From Marinobacterium zhoushanense (GTDB lineage Bacteria > Pseudomonadota > Gammaproteobacteria > Pseudomonadales > Balneatricaceae), in contig NZ_BMIJ01000005.1 of assembly GCF_014641945.1 (NCBI RefSeq), forward strand, positions 62,001 to 126,000: a stretch of DNA of 64,000 nt. The letters are read 5' to 3'. Below the pieces are notes generated by a model, which saw only the letters and a program-made list of their open reading frames with translations, was not told the DNA's origin and made no database searches. The position numbers and the translations under genes are program-made. Shown one piece after another: positions 45,666 to 55,940 of this stretch; position 1 is the first letter of the stretch, and every line of letters starts with the position of its first letter.

Positions 45666-47081
45666 TCAGCGCACGCAACGCGCGTAATTGTCGACCCTGA
45701 TCTCGTCGTGCTGGCCGCCCTGGAAGCTGCGGCGCTGCACGCTGGCAGTCTTGGGATCGCTGCGCTGGGCACCGGCGCCGTGTACATCCACACCCTCCGT
45801 CGACGTGCATTTGCCGAAACAGATGTAATCCGCCTGCTGAATATTGTCGCCGTGGGTGGTGGAGGACCAGAACCAGCCGCGGCGATTCTGCTGCTGGAAA
45901 ACACTGGAGTCGATTGCCGGGTCGTGTCGAGTGTAGTCGACGATACTCTGCAGCTCCTTGATATTGGGCAGGCGCCAGTCATCATGACCTGCCAGGTCGA
46001 GCGTTTCACAGTAAGCGAGTGCTTGCTGCCAGTCGCGAGCCCGGCCGTCATCGCTTTGCTGCCAGGTCAAAGCACTGGCACGATCGGTCACCGTGCCGTC
46101 GCCATTATCGATGAAATCGTTGTCACCCCAGGCCTCACCGCGCACGCAGCGGTAGAACAGCGCATTGCGATTGCCGGCGGTCGGCGCCTGTTTGATGTGA
46201 CCGTCGAGAAAGTTCATGAAAAACGCCGCCTCGACCCCCTTCCGATCCCAGTGATCACCGCTGTAGATCGTCGCCGACCAGGTCTGACCCATCATGTCGG
46301 TGGCGTGGGTACTGGCAAAGGGGTCGTTGCGCAGGATCGAAGCGTCAGGCTCGCGGATCTCGAACAGGTCGTCCAGATAGGGGCGCCGACCGACGGAGCC
46401 GCGAAAATCGGCGATCGAGAACAGCTCCTTGATACCGGGCAGGCGCCAGTCACGATAACCGGCCAACGTCAGCTGTTCACACGCCTGCCGTGCGGCGGGC
46501 CAGCTCAGGCGTGCGGCGTTATGCGCCTGCTGCCACATCAGGCCGGTGATCCGGTCACTGATGACGCCATCGTGCACGGCATAATTCGGTTCGGCGCCGG
46601 CATATTGCGCATCCTGGCCGTAGAACGCCTCGCCGGGGCGTGGACACTCGATCATGCCGCGAGTGTCGAAACAGCTGCCCTGCTGGGTGTCGGGAATACG
46701 GCTCTTCACGCTCCGCGCGGTGTCGCCGGTCTTGGCGATCTCGGCGCCCAGGGGAGCGCCATGGCGCTCGGGCGCGCTGCTGCGGTTGCTGGTTAGGGGG
46801 GCAGGAGGTGCGGTTGGGCCATCCATGGCGCCAGGCCCCATTCTGCCCGGTTGATCAGTACTGTCTGGCCCGCGACCGGCGAAATCGGGCGCGCAGACCA
46901 GGCCTTCGGGTACCTGCCGACAACTGCCGTTGATCTGACCGTGCGGTGCCTGGAAGCTGCACTGTTCGCCCTGGCTGAGGCGGCGGCAGGCATCGAGCGC
47001 CTGGGGTGGCGGCCCGCCGCCCGGCGGTTGGGCGGTGGCGTTAGCGGCGGCAAGTAGCAGAACGAGCATTCCCTTTCTCAT
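45666..47081 (-). CDS. secreted protein with two DUF1566 domains
   Basis: A 471-residue protein with a signal peptide (MRKGMLVLLLAAANATA). A cysteine-bearing N-terminal part is followed by two copies of the DUF1566/Lcl C-terminal domain. Each has the marks TGLMWQQ or SALTWQQ, then AGYRDWRLPGIKELFSI (first) and AGHDDWRLPNIKELQSI (second), and a late CVR. The domain is found in bacterial surface proteins of the C-type-lectin-like fold with uncertain ligands. It should be periplasmic or surface exposed. It is convergent with the diguanylate cyclase gene. Confidence 0.85.
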   Translation of the reverse strand: MRKGMLVLLLAAANATAQPPGGGPPPQALDACRRLSQGEQCSFQAPHGQINGSCRQVPEGLVCAPDFAGRGPDSTDQPGRMGPGAMDGPTAPPAPLTSNRSSAPERHGAPLGAEIAKTGDTARSVKSRIPDTQQGSCFDTRGMIECPRPGEAFYGQDAQYAGAEPNYAVHDGVISDRITGLMWQQAHNAARLSWPAARQACEQLTLAGYRDWRLPGIKELFSIADFRGSVGRRPYLDDLFEIREPDASILRNDPFASTHATDMMGQTWSATIYSGDHWDRKGVEAAFFMNFLDGHIKQAPTAGNRNALFYRCVRGEAWGDNDFIDNGDGTVTDRASALTWQQSDDGRARDWQQALAYCETLDLAGHDDWRLPNIKELQSIVDYTRHDPAIDSSVFQQQNRRGWFWSSTTHGDNIQQADYICFGKCTSTEGVDVHGAGAQRSDPKTASVQRRSFQGGQHDEIRVDNYARCVR

Positions 47082-47140
47082 GTTGGATCCTTGATTGGTG
47101 CAGCAACAGCGGCAGCGGCGCGCTGCACGGTTGCCGGTTT

Positions 47141-47168
47141 GTCCGGCCCTGACTCTTCAGGGCCGGAC
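47141..47168. repeat. perfect 11-bp inverted repeat upstream of the DUF1566 gene
   Basis: GTCCGGCCCTG and CAGGGCCGGAC flank a 6-base loop. It lies 60-87 bases upstream of the DUF1566 start codon. No T run follows on either strand, so it may be a leader hairpin or a regulator site rather than a terminator. Confidence 0.5.
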
Positions 47169-47354
47169 CATACGAATAGGATGTGGACAACGCTAGTCGC
47201 TATGATAGGGGGGATGAGCGGAGAGTGAGAAGCTGAGGCTGGCAACTTTACAAAAGTTTTGCTTTTCATGGTGTTGAAGGCGGGTTCGGAGGCTTGGAGG
47301 TCAGCGCTTGGCTACCAGGGATAAGCCACAAAATAGGGGCGGGAGGTTATCGGG

Positions 47355-47609
47355 ATGTCGAAAATCGAATTTACCAAGCAGGAGCAGGCGCTGATCGTGA
47401 ACAAGATCCAGCGCTATTTCAAACAGGAGCTGGAGCAGGATATTGGCGGCTTCGATGCCCAGTTCCTGCTCGACTTCTTCGCCGAGGAGATCGGCCCCTA
47501 CTTCTATAACCGGGGTCTGTACGATGCGCAGGCGGTGCTGGACCAGCGGATGGAGAACATCAGCGAAGCGATCTTCGAACTGGAGCAGGTGACCGAGTTC
47601 AAGCGCTAG
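47355..47609 (+). CDS. DUF2164 family protein
   Basis: An 84-residue soluble helical-beta protein. IEFTKQEQALIVNKIQRYF, FLLDFFAEEIGPYFYNRGLYDA and EAIFELEQ match DUF2164, a small proteobacterial family of unknown function. The ATG follows GGGAGG at good spacing. It stands alone, convergent with glcB, with the glcB terminator just beyond it. Confidence 0.85.
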   Translation: MSKIEFTKQEQALIVNKIQRYFKQELEQDIGGFDAQFLLDFFAEEIGPYFYNRGLYDAQAVLDQRMENISEAIFELEQVTEFKR

Positions 47610-47670
47610 CGCTACACCTGCCCGGAAGGGATGAGCGAGATAAGGGGAGAGCTGGAACCCGTGGCAGAGT

Positions 47671-47703
47671 GTAAAAAGAAAGGGCGGCCCCGGGGCCGCC
47701 CTT
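47671..47703 (-). terminator. intrinsic terminator of glcB
   Basis: A perfect 24-base palindrome AAGGGCGGCCCC/GGGGCCGCCCTT followed, on the minus strand, by TCTTTTTAC. It begins 19 bases past the glcB stop. It is strong and may also stop DUF2164 transcripts coming from the other side. Confidence 0.9.
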
Positions 47704-47721
47704 GGTGAGGTTGTTGACTGA

Positions 47722-49896
47722 TCAGGCGCCGTACTTCGCTTTGGCTTCGCGGCGGCGACGGTGCAGCACCGGCTCGGTGTAGCCATTGGGCTGCTCGCGA
47801 CCCTTGATGACCAGCTCGCAGGCGGCCTGGAAGGCAACAGAGCCGTCGAAGTCGGCGGCCATCGGCCGGTAGGCCGGATCGCCCTCGTTCTGACGGTCGA
47901 CCACGGCGGCCATGCGCTTCATCGTCTCCATCACCTGTGCTTCGGAGCAGATGCCGTGGTGCAGCCAGTTGGCGATGTGCTGGCTGGAGATACGCAGGGT
48001 GGCGCGATCCTCCATCAGGCCGACATCGTTGATATCGGGCACCTTGGAGCAGCCGACACCCTGATCGATCCAGCGCACCACGTAGCCGAGGATCCCCTGA
48101 GCATTGTTGTCCAGCTCCTGCTGGATCTGCTCGGCGCTCCAGTCAGCATGCACGGCTACCGGGATGGTCAGGATATCCTGCAGTGCGGAGCGCGGACGGG
48201 ATCTCAGTTCCTGCTGACGGGCGAACACGTCCACCTTGTGGTAGTGCAGCGCATGCAGGGTGGCGGCGGTCGGTGACGGCACCCAGGCGGTGTTGGCGCC
48301 GGCCAGCGGGTGACCGATCTTGGCTTCGAGCATGCCCGCCATCAGGTCCGGCATTGCCCACATCCCCTTGCCGATCTGGGCGCGGCCGCTGAGGCCGCAG
48401 GCCAGACCAGTGTCCACGTTCCAGTCCTCGTAGGCCTTGATCCAGGCGGCGTTCTTCATGTCGCCCTTGCGGATCATCGGGCCCGCTTCCATGGAGGTGT
48501 GGATCTCGTCGCCGGTACGGTCGAGGAAGCCGGTGTTGATGAACACCACGCGCTCCTTGGCGGCGCGGATGCACTCCTTCAGGTTCACCGTGGTGCGGCG
48601 CTCCTCGTCCATGATGCCGACCTTCATGGTGAAGCGATCGAGACCCAGTGCATCTTCGATACGGCCGAACAGTTCGTTGGTAAAGGCGACCTCTTCCGGA
48701 CCGTGCATCTTCGGTTTAACGATGTAGATGGAGCCGGTGACGGTATTGTTGAACTTGCCGTTACCCTTGACGTCGTGCACCGAGATCAGCGTGGTGACCA
48801 GACCGTCCATGATCCCTTCCGGGATCTCATTGCCGTCCCGGTCCAGGATCGCCGGGTTGGTCATCAGGTGGCCGACGTTGCGCACGAACATCAGGCTTCG
48901 CCCCTTCAGTGCCACTTCGCCACCGTTCGGCGCGGTATAGAGGCGGTCCGGGTTCATGCTGCGGGTGAAACTCTTACCGCCCTTGCTGACCTCTTCGGTC
49001 AGGTCGCCTTTCATCAGACCGAGCCAGTTGCGGTAGACCAACACCTTGTCCTCGGCATCGACGGCGGCGACGGAGTCTTCGCAGTCCATGATAGTGGTCA
49101 ACGCGGACTCCATCAGGATGTCCTTGACCCCGGCAGCGTCGGACTTGCCGATCAGGTCGTTGCGGTCGATCTGAATTTCGAAGTGCAGGCCGTTATGCAC
49201 CAGTGCGATACCGGTGGGGCTGGCGGCGTTGCCGGTGTAGCCGACCAGCTGGGACGGCTCGGCCAGCGCGCCTTCGCTACCGTCACGCATGGCGATGCAC
49301 AGGGTACCGTTCTGGATGCTGTAACCGGCGGAGTCCTTGTGCGAGCCGCTGGCCAGCGGCGCGTAATCGTCGAGAAACTTGCGCGCGAAGGCAATTACCT
49401 TGGCGCCGCGGGCGGGGTTGTAGCTGCTGCCGGCTTCGGCGCCGCCGTCGTTGGCGATGGCGTCGGTGCCGTACAGCGCGTTGTACAGGCTACCCCAGCG
49501 TGCGTTGGCGGCATTCAGCGCATAGCGGGCGTTCATCACCGGTACCACCAGCTGCGGGCCGGCCATGGTGGCCATCTCCGGGTCGACATTGCTGGTGCTG
49601 GCGGTAAAGTCCGGCCCCTCGGGCAGCAGATAGCCGATCTCGAGCAGGAAATTCATGTAGGCGTTGAAATCGAACTGGCCGCGATTCTGGCGGTGCCATT
49701 GGTCGATCTTCTCCTGCAGCGCATCGCGTTTGGCCAGCAGCTCACGGTTGCGAGGTGCCAGTTCATGCACGATGGCGTCGAATGCGGACCAGTACGCTTC
49801 CACATCCACGCCGGTGCCCGGCAGGGCTTCATTGTTGATGAAGTTGTAGAGATCCTCAGCGACCTGCAGGCCGCCAACCTGTACCCGTTGGCTCAT
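47722..49896 (-). CDS. glcB: malate synthase G
   Basis: A 724-residue enzyme, the usual length of isoform G (about 723). The ATG giving [20 protein letters not shown] is chosen over the longer upstream frame. Conserved parts include [56 protein letters not shown] and the CoA-binding cysteine region [14 protein letters not shown]. It condenses acetyl-CoA and glyoxylate to malate in the glyoxylate bypass or glycolate use. No isocitrate lyase or glycolate oxidase gene is nearby. It is a monocistronic unit with its own terminator. Confidence 0.96.
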   Translation of the reverse strand: MSQRVQVGGLQVAEDLYNFINNEALPGTGVDVEAYWSAFDAIVHELAPRNRELLAKRDALQEKIDQWHRQNRGQFDFNAYMNFLLEIGYLLPEGPDFTASTSNVDPEMATMAGPQLVVPVMNARYALNAANARWGSLYNALYGTDAIANDGGAEAGSSYNPARGAKVIAFARKFLDDYAPLASGSHKDSAGYSIQNGTLCIAMRDGSEGALAEPSQLVGYTGNAASPTGIALVHNGLHFEIQIDRNDLIGKSDAAGVKDILMESALTTIMDCEDSVAAVDAEDKVLVYRNWLGLMKGDLTEEVSKGGKSFTRSMNPDRLYTAPNGGEVALKGRSLMFVRNVGHLMTNPAILDRDGNEIPEGIMDGLVTTLISVHDVKGNGKFNNTVTGSIYIVKPKMHGPEEVAFTNELFGRIEDALGLDRFTMKVGIMDEERRTTVNLKECIRAAKERVVFINTGFLDRTGDEIHTSMEAGPMIRKGDMKNAAWIKAYEDWNVDTGLACGLSGRAQIGKGMWAMPDLMAGMLEAKIGHPLAGANTAWVPSPTAATLHALHYHKVDVFARQQELRSRPRSALQDILTIPVAVHADWSAEQIQQELDNNAQGILGYVVRWIDQGVGCSKVPDINDVGLMEDRATLRISSQHIANWLHHGICSEAQVMETMKRMAAVVDRQNEGDPAYRPMAADFDGSVAFQAACELVIKGREQPNGYTEPVLHRRRREAKAKYGA

Positions 49897-50296
49897 GAGA
49901 TATGCCTCAATTTCTTTCGTGTTGTCCCCCGGCACGCCCAGAGGCTGAGTTGATCCGGAAGTTGGAGTTGGGTCGTTTACAACGTTGTGCATTGCGAAAA
50001 TAGCGCAATTTTTCATCGCTGTAACCCGTTTGCGCCTAAAGTATGAGGAAAAGGTTAGATCGTGTATTTTGGCAACAAGATCGCGCGTTGTAGGCGCCTT
50101 TTTAGGCCTTTTTTTGTTGTTTTTTTACTAGAATAGGACGCACCAACCCGGTGCCGGCGCTGCGGCAACAAACAGGGAATTCAATGATACCCCGGCAGAT
50201 TTGCCGGCGTAATCTTTCAGATAATGAAATTTAAAAATTACGTTTTCATATTGTGGTAATAGAAATCCGGGCGCCGACCTGGTCAGCGCCCGATGT
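49897..50296. other. 400-bp intergenic region upstream of glcB
   Basis: It contains the glcB leader and promoter (minus strand), an A/T-rich block with long T runs near 50100-50130, a short hairpin GCCTTTTTAGGC followed by T7, and the end of the MscK-like transcript. I see no gene. The first 120 bases upstream of the glcB ATG are open in the glcB frame but do not look coding. Confidence 0.6.
50258..50293 (-). terminator. likely terminator of the MscK-like gene
   Basis: CGGGCGC and GCGCCCG arms at 50268-50293 enclose a GACC-T-GGTC centre. On the minus strand the stem is followed by GATTTCTATT. It starts four bases beyond the stop codon. Confidence 0.6.
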
Positions 50297-53200
50297 TTAC
50301 GTCTTGGGCGGTGACCGGTGCAGGTGCACATCGAGCTGTGGAAATGCGATCTCGATACCCGCGTCACGGAAATGCCGGTCGATACTGTGGTTCAGCGCGT
50401 CGGTTACCGGGATCCGGTCCTCCATGTGGGCCACGAACACACGCAGATCGAAATCGAGGGTGCTGGCACCGAAGGTGCGGAAGTAGGCGTCGGGCTCGGG
50501 ATCCTTGAGGACCAAAGGGTGCTCCTTGGCGATCTCGACCAGCAGCTGCTTGACTTGCTCCGTATCGCTGCCGTAGGCGACACCGACCTGCAGCACGATG
50601 CGGGTGGTGGCGTCGGTCAGGGACCAGTTGATCAGGCGTTCGGTGATAAAGGTCTTGTTGGGAATCACCACCTCCTTGCGATCCCAGTCGATCAGTGTGG
50701 TGGCGCGGATCTGGATCTGCGATACGCGGCCGGTGACATCACCGATGGTGACGGTGTCACCGATGCGGATCGGCTTCTCGAACAGCAGGATCAGGCCGGA
50801 GACGAAGTTGGCGACGATCTCCTGCAACCCGAAGCCCAGCCCCACACCCAGCGCGGCGACCAGCCACTGCAGTTTGTTCCACTCCAGTCCGAACTGACTG
50901 ATACCGGCCATGACGCCGACCAGGATCAGAATATATTTGAGCAGGGTGGTGACGGCGAAGCCGGTGCCGGGTGAAAGCTTGAGATGGCGCAGGACCAGCA
51001 GCTCGAGCAGTCCCGGCAGGTTATAGGCGGCGAGCAGGCTGACCGCCAGGATGATCAGGCCGGTGATGAGATCGCTCAGCGTGATCGCGCGCAGCACCTC
51101 ACCGGCAGCGGTGGTCTGGTAGGTGCTCCATAGAGGGATACGTTCCAGGATCTGCAGCGTGGGCAGGAAGTCGCCCAGGGTCAGCCATATCAGCAGTGCC
51201 AGCAGTGCGATGGCGGTCAGTTTGTTCAGCGTACGGGCCTGATCCGATATGGTTTTCAGGTCAATATAGTCCTCTTTCGGTTGCGGCAGATCCTCCTCCT
51301 CGGGGTTGCTGCGGGCCGCGATCTGTTCCGCGCGGCGCTCCTGAGCCTGCTTGAAAGCGATACGTCGCTCTTCGATCAGCAACCAGCGCCGGCCGAGCCG
51401 ATAGAGCATGAATACCAGCGCGACCTGAATCACCAGCAGGGTCAGGATCAGCATCAAGAACAGCGCCCCGAGCAGGTAGCCATAGATACCCAAGCCGAAC
51501 ATGACCAGATTGAAGGCGAGCATGCCGCCGATCCAAAGGCGTGAGTCGGTCCACCAGCTGGGATGTTCGGTCAGGCGATTGAACTCGTTGTTGATCTTCC
51601 ACATCACCCACCAGAAACGCAGCAGAATCAGGGTCAGCAGCAGGAACAGCAGGCGCCCGCCCGAGGCCAGCAGGTCCGCTTGTTCGACACCGTCGCTGAT
51701 AAACAGGCCAGCCAGCAGCGGCAGCGTTACCCAGCCCAGCAGGCTTATCTCGCGACGCAGGACGCGGCACAGACGCTCAGGTATCTCCAGGTGAGCACAG
51801 AGCAGGCCATGGGGCGTGCGCAGCCAGCCCAGGGCGCAGAGGTCGACGAAGGCGATGGCGGCCAAGGCGTAGAGCAGCGAGGTGATGGTGTCATACAGCG
51901 GATGCGCGGTATTCAGCGAATATTGCAGCAGGAGTGCGAAGGTCGGCAGAGGTGTGGCGATCAGCGGAGCCGCCACGAGCAGGCGGAAAGTGCGCGAGAA
52001 GCGGTCCTGTGACACCTTGCCGATCTGCTGGTGCCAGCGTTGACGGTGCTTGCGCAGATACCTCGATAGGCTCAGTGCCGCCGCGGCGAGCAACAGGGGA
52101 AGGCCGATCAGCGGCAGGCGAGAGTGGCTTGGAACCAGCAGCGGTTGGGCCGCGTTCAACTGCTGCCAGCGCTGCTGTAGATGGGTAAAACCGCTTTGCA
52201 GATCGTTAAACCAGTCGCTATCGAGCGGTTCCACCGTGGGCAGCCAGAGCAGGTGTTGTTCGATCAGTGTGCGCGCCTGCTCTGTCTGGTCGTTGATCTG
52301 TTGTTGGGTGCTGAGAATCTGCGAGCGCACATTGATCAGCTGCTGGCGACTCTGCCGCAGCTGTTCCAGCAGACGTTGACGGCTGTCGATCAGGTCGCGG
52401 TAGCGCTGCTGATCGATGGCGTCCAGCGCCAATACCTGGTCCGGTAGACTGTTTTTACGCTGCTGCAGCTCGAAAAGCTCACGATCGCCGCTTAAATTGG
52501 CCAGCCGCAGCTGGTTTATCTCGGTCAGACTGGTGGTGGTGTCCAGCGGCCGGGTCAGCTGGCGGGACAGGTGGCGAAGTTCGGCACTGAGTTGGGGGAT
52601 ATCCAGTTCCAGCTGCTGCTGAATCAGTTGTGACTGCTGGTTGATCTTCTCCAGCTGGCCGTTCAGGTTTTTCAACCGTAGATGGCTGCTGTCGATATGC
52701 CGCAGCAGTCGGCTCAACTGTTCATTGCTGTCGCGGTTCAGCTGGCGCAGCTGTGCCAGTGGCGTCGGCAGGGCTTCAGAGTCTGGCTCGAGTTCCGCTA
52801 GCGACTGCTCCAGCTCAAGGCGACGGCGGTCAAGCAGTGTTCGCTGTACCTCGTCGATATTGGTGGATAGCCGGTCGATCTTGCGCCGGGTTTGGCTCAG
52901 CCTCAGCAGGTTCAGTTCCAGCTCGCCTGGCAGCGCCAGCAGCTCCAGTTCAAGCGCCTTGATTCTGGCGGTTTGCTCTTCGGCCAGAACTTCATTCAGG
53001 TCTTGGCGGGCGCTCAGCAGCTCCTCGGTACCCTCCACTTCGGGCAGGGCGACCTGCTCCACCGGATTCTGTTTGAGTCGGGTCAGTTGGGTTCGTAGAT
53101 CGATCATCTGCGCATCGTTTCGGCCGATCGCCTCAGACAGCTGATCCCGGCGCTGCTCCAGTTCCACCAGCTCGCTTCTGGCTTGGGTCAGTTGCTGCTC

Positions 53201-53557
53201 CAGTTGCTCGTTAGAGTCGGTCGAGGCTACCGGGTTGGGCTCCTCCGGGAGGGGGGAGTCGAGTGCCTGACGCAGGTCGGCCAGGCGTTCGGGTTGTTGC
53301 TCGATCTGGTCATTCAACTGCTGCGTATGCTCACGCAGCTTGGACAGGTTCTCCAGAGCACTTTGCGTCTGCTGATACACTTCGCGCAGCGCCTGGGTCG
53401 CGGGACTGGTATCCTCTGGCTTGAGCTTGTCGAGCTGCTGGGTCAGCGATGCCGGTGTCGGCAGTGCAGCGTACAGTGGTTGCGTCAGCAATACTGTGCA
53501 CAGGAGCAGTCCGATGAGGCTGAGACGTATCGAGTAGGCGAGTGAGGGTCGATGCAT
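50297..53557 (-). CDS. MscK/MscM-type large mechanosensitive channel
   Basis: A 1086-residue protein. A signal peptide (residues 1-30, ending LYA) precedes a periplasmic region of about 450 residues rich in glutamine and leucine coiled coil (such as LEQQLTQARSELVELEQRRD). About eleven membrane helices follow from residue 480. The C-terminal MscS domain starts at GVGLGFGLQEIVANFVSG, with FEKPIRIGDTVTIGDVTGRV and IPNKTFITERLINWS. This is the MscK/YjeP architecture. It releases ions in hypo-osmotic shock. Which of mscK or mscM it matches cannot be settled, so no symbol is given. Confidence 0.9.
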   Translation of the reverse strand: MHRPSLAYSIRLSLIGLLLCTVLLTQPLYAALPTPASLTQQLDKLKPEDTSPATQALREVYQQTQSALENLSKLREHTQQLNDQIEQQPERLADLRQALDSPLPEEPNPVASTDSNEQLEQQLTQARSELVELEQRRDQLSEAIGRNDAQMIDLRTQLTRLKQNPVEQVALPEVEGTEELLSARQDLNEVLAEEQTARIKALELELLALPGELELNLLRLSQTRRKIDRLSTNIDEVQRTLLDRRRLELEQSLAELEPDSEALPTPLAQLRQLNRDSNEQLSRLLRHIDSSHLRLKNLNGQLEKINQQSQLIQQQLELDIPQLSAELRHLSRQLTRPLDTTTSLTEINQLRLANLSGDRELFELQQRKNSLPDQVLALDAIDQQRYRDLIDSRQRLLEQLRQSRQQLINVRSQILSTQQQINDQTEQARTLIEQHLLWLPTVEPLDSDWFNDLQSGFTHLQQRWQQLNAAQPLLVPSHSRLPLIGLPLLLAAAALSLSRYLRKHRQRWHQQIGKVSQDRFSRTFRLLVAAPLIATPLPTFALLLQYSLNTAHPLYDTITSLLYALAAIAFVDLCALGWLRTPHGLLCAHLEIPERLCRVLRREISLLGWVTLPLLAGLFISDGVEQADLLASGGRLLFLLLTLILLRFWWVMWKINNEFNRLTEHPSWWTDSRLWIGGMLAFNLVMFGLGIYGYLLGALFLMLILTLLVIQVALVFMLYRLGRRWLLIEERRIAFKQAQERRAEQIAARSNPEEEDLPQPKEDYIDLKTISDQARTLNKLTAIALLALLIWLTLGDFLPTLQILERIPLWSTYQTTAAGEVLRAITLSDLITGLIILAVSLLAAYNLPGLLELLVLRHLKLSPGTGFAVTTLLKYILILVGVMAGISQFGLEWNKLQWLVAALGVGLGFGLQEIVANFVSGLILLFEKPIRIGDTVTIGDVTGRVSQIQIRATTLIDWDRKEVVIPNKTFITERLINWSLTDATTRIVLQVGVAYGSDTEQVKQLLVEIAKEHPLVLKDPEPDAYFRTFGASTLDFDLRVFVAHMEDRIPVTDALNHSIDRHFRDAGIEIAFPQLDVHLHRSPPKT

Positions 53558-53630
53558 GGACGGAGTCCGGTCCCGATTCAGGTCATTGACTCTATATTGT
53601 CGTTAACAGAGCGCCGATAGGAAAGCAGGA

Positions 53631-54635
53631 TTGAATCAATACAGCCAGTTGGTAGCCGCAGATCAACCGGGTTTTACCGCCGCCCAGGTGCGTGAACTCT
53701 TAGCGCCCCAATTCAGTCATGATTGGCAGCGCTCGCAACCCTTCGACGCTTATCTGCGTTGCTACGGTCTGCAATCACTGGTGGACGACAGCCAGTTCAG
53801 CATCGCGCGGCTGAGCGTATGCGAAGCCGAACTGGTCGTCCAGCGTTACCGTCAGCGGGGAACGAGCCGGGGAACGGTGCTACTGGTTCATGGCTACATG
53901 GATCATGCCGGGCTGACCCGGCCGCTGGCAGAGTTCCTGTTTCAGCAGGGCTGGGATCTGGTGCTGTACGACCTGCCGGGTCATGGCTTGTCCAACGGCG
54001 CTCCCCATGCGGTGGATGACTTTTTCCACTACGCCGACCAGTTGGCCGAACTGATACGCCAGTTGCTGCCCGGATTGCAGCTGCCATTGACGTTGATTGG
54101 ACACAGCACCGGTGGTGCGATCATCACCACCATGCTGCTACGGGAGGCGGACAGTGAGCGCTGGCCACTGACACGCCCGGTGTTGCTGGCACCCTTGTTG
54201 AGACCCACCCACTGGCAGAGTATCAGGCGCAAGTATCGCTGGCTCAGGCCTTGGTTGCGGCGTGTGCGCCGGGTCTATCAGCACAACTCCCATGACCGTG
54301 ACTTTATGACCTTCATCCGTCGTCGTGATCCCCTGCAGCACCCCTGGATTCCGGTACGCTGGATCGGCGCGATGCTGGTGTGGATCGGCTGGATCGAGCA
54401 GCAGGCACCCAGCCCACTACAGCCGCTGATCATCCAGGGTACGGAGGATAGAACGGTGGAGTGGCAATATAATCTGGGGGAGTTGCGCCGGCTGTTTCCG
54501 CAGGGGGAGCAGTATCTGGTTGAGAGTGCACGGCACAATCTGATCAATGAAGCGAGGCGCTGGCGCAGCCAGGTTTTCAGCCGGGTGCTGCAGTTGCTGG
54601 AGCGGGAGTGCGACGAGTCGAGGCGCGTGCCCTAA
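53631..54635 (+). CDS. alpha/beta hydrolase, lysophospholipase-like
   Basis: A 334-residue protein of the lysophospholipase/monoglyceride lipase group: VLLVHGYMDHAGLTRPL, DLPGHGLSNG, nucleophile LIGHSTGGAIIT, acid in IQGTEDRTVEW and histidine in SARHNLINE. The start is a TTG with AGCAGG close upstream; no better ATG or GTG exists before the conserved part. No signal peptide is seen, so it is likely cytoplasmic or peripheral. It is divergent from the MscK-like gene, with a 73-base gap. Confidence 0.83.
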   Translation: MNQYSQLVAADQPGFTAAQVRELLAPQFSHDWQRSQPFDAYLRCYGLQSLVDDSQFSIARLSVCEAELVVQRYRQRGTSRGTVLLVHGYMDHAGLTRPLAEFLFQQGWDLVLYDLPGHGLSNGAPHAVDDFFHYADQLAELIRQLLPGLQLPLTLIGHSTGGAIITTMLLREADSERWPLTRPVLLAPLLRPTHWQSIRRKYRWLRPWLRRVRRVYQHNSHDRDFMTFIRRRDPLQHPWIPVRWIGAMLVWIGWIEQQAPSPLQPLIIQGTEDRTVEWQYNLGELRRLFPQGEQYLVESARHNLINEARRWRSQVFSRVLQLLERECDESRRVP

Positions 54636-54643
54636 CCGGGGTT

Positions 54644-54684
54644 GAATAAAGTAAACGCCCGCTCGCGGATGCGAGACGGGCGTT
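54644..54684 (-). terminator. intrinsic terminator of serA
   Basis: AACGCCCG and CGGGCGTT arms (54654-54661 and 54677-54684) enclose an inner CTCGC/GCGAG hairpin. On the minus strand it is followed by TACTTTATTC. It lies 20 bases past the serA stop and also ends the convergent hydrolase gene. Confidence 0.75.
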
Positions 54685-54704
54685 CAGAGGCAAAGCGTTG
54701 TGGC

Positions 54705-55940
54705 TTAGAACAGGCGGCGGCAGCGGATGGTGCCTTCGATCTGGCTCAGCTTCTCCAGCGCCACGTCGGAATAATCCGCATCCACATCGATGACCACGTA
54801 ACCAACCTTGTCGTTGGTCTGCAGATACTGACCGGAGATGTTGATGTTGTTTTCGGAGAACACGTTGTTGATCTTCGATAGTACGCCGGGGACGTTCTCG
54901 TGTACGTGCAGCAGGCGGTGAGCGTTGGGATGCTCCGGCAGTGCCACTTCCGGGAAGTTGACGGAGGTGATGGAGGAGCCGTTGTCGCTGTACTTGACCA
55001 GCTTCTCGGCCACTTCATAGCCGATGTTTTCCTGCGCCTCCATGGTGGAACCGCCCACGTGCGGGGTCAGGATCACATTGTCGAACTCGCGCAGCGGGCT
55101 GATGAACTCGTCATCGTTGGTGCGCGGCTCTACCGGGAACACATCCACAGCAGCGCCGAGCAGTTTGCCGCTGGCCAGTGCGCTGCAAAGGGCATCGATC
55201 TCGACCACGGTACCGCGGGCGGCATTGATGAAGATGGCGCCCTGCTTGATCTGCTCGAACTGGACCTGGCTCATCATGTTCTTGGTGGCCGGGGTTTCCG
55301 GCACGTGCAGGGAGATCACATCGCACATGCCGAGCAGTTCCGCCATCGACGCGACCTGAGTGGCATTGCCCAGCGGCAGCTTGGTGACCACATCGTAGAA
55401 GTAGACCTGCATCCCCAGTCCTTCGGCCAGTACGCTGAGCTGGGAGCCGATGCTGCCGTAACCGACGATACCCAGCTTCTTGCCGCGGATCTCGTAGGCG
55501 TTTTTGGCGCTCTTCTGCCACTCGCCGCGATGCGCCTTGGCGTTTTTCTCTGCCACACCGCGCAGCAGGATGATCGCTTCCGCCAGCACCAGTTCGGCGA
55601 CGGAACGGGTGTTGGAGTAGGGCGCGTTGAACACCGCGATACCGGCGCGGGTGGCTGCACTCAGATCCACCTGGTTGGTACCGATACAGAAGCAACCGAC
55701 GGCGACCAGTTTTTCCGCGGCTTCGAACACTTTTTCGGTCAGCTGGGTGCGGGAGCGGATGCCGATGAAATGCACATCGCGGATGCGCTCGATCAGCTCC
55801 TCTTCCGGCAGCGAACCGGTATGGAATTCGATGTTGGTGTAGCCCTGGGCATTCAGCGTATCGACCGCCGACTGGTGCACGCCCTCCAGCAGCAGGATCT
55901 TGATCTTGCTCTTCTCGAGGGATGTGGGTTTGCTCATCAT
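54705..55940 (-). CDS. serA: D-3-phosphoglycerate dehydrogenase
   Basis: About 411 residues, close to E. coli SerA (410). Two adjacent ATGs open it (MMSKPTSLEKSKIKILLLEG). Substrate- and NAD-binding domains contain SNTRSVAELVLAEAI, GYGSIGSQLSVLAEG and the catalytic His region LTPHVGGSTMEAQENIG. The C-terminal ACT domain (HVHENVPGVLSKINNVFSEN) is the serine-binding regulatory part, so feedback inhibition by serine is expected. It makes 3-phosphohydroxypyruvate, the first step of serine synthesis. Confidence 0.96.
   Translation of the reverse strand: MMSKPTSLEKSKIKILLLEGVHQSAVDTLNAQGYTNIEFHTGSLPEEELIERIRDVHFIGIRSRTQLTEKVFEAAEKLVAVGCFCIGTNQVDLSAATRAGIAVFNAPYSNTRSVAELVLAEAIILLRGVAEKNAKAHRGEWQKSAKNAYEIRGKKLGIVGYGSIGSQLSVLAEGLGMQVYFYDVVTKLPLGNATQVASMAELLGMCDVISLHVPETPATKNMMSQVQFEQIKQGAIFINAARGTVVEIDALCSALASGKLLGAAVDVFPVEPRTNDDEFISPLREFDNVILTPHVGGSTMEAQENIGYEVAEKLVKYSDNGSSITSVNFPEVALPEHPNAHRLLHVHENVPGVLSKINNVFSENNINISGQYLQTNDKVGYVVIDVDADYSDVALEKLSQIEGTIRCRRLF

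Noticed and set aside
47082..47354. Short minus-strand frame upstream of the DUF1566 gene
   Set aside because: Biased composition, no ribosome site; better read as leader DNA with an inverted repeat.
48310..49953. 547-codon plus-strand open frame opposite glcB
   Set aside because: Antisense shadow of malate synthase G, caused by codon bias; no start signal or motif.
50016..50140. Plus-strand terminator or gene end in the T-rich block upstream of glcB
   Set aside because: GCCTTTTTAGGC plus a T run looks like a terminator, but no plus-strand gene precedes it.
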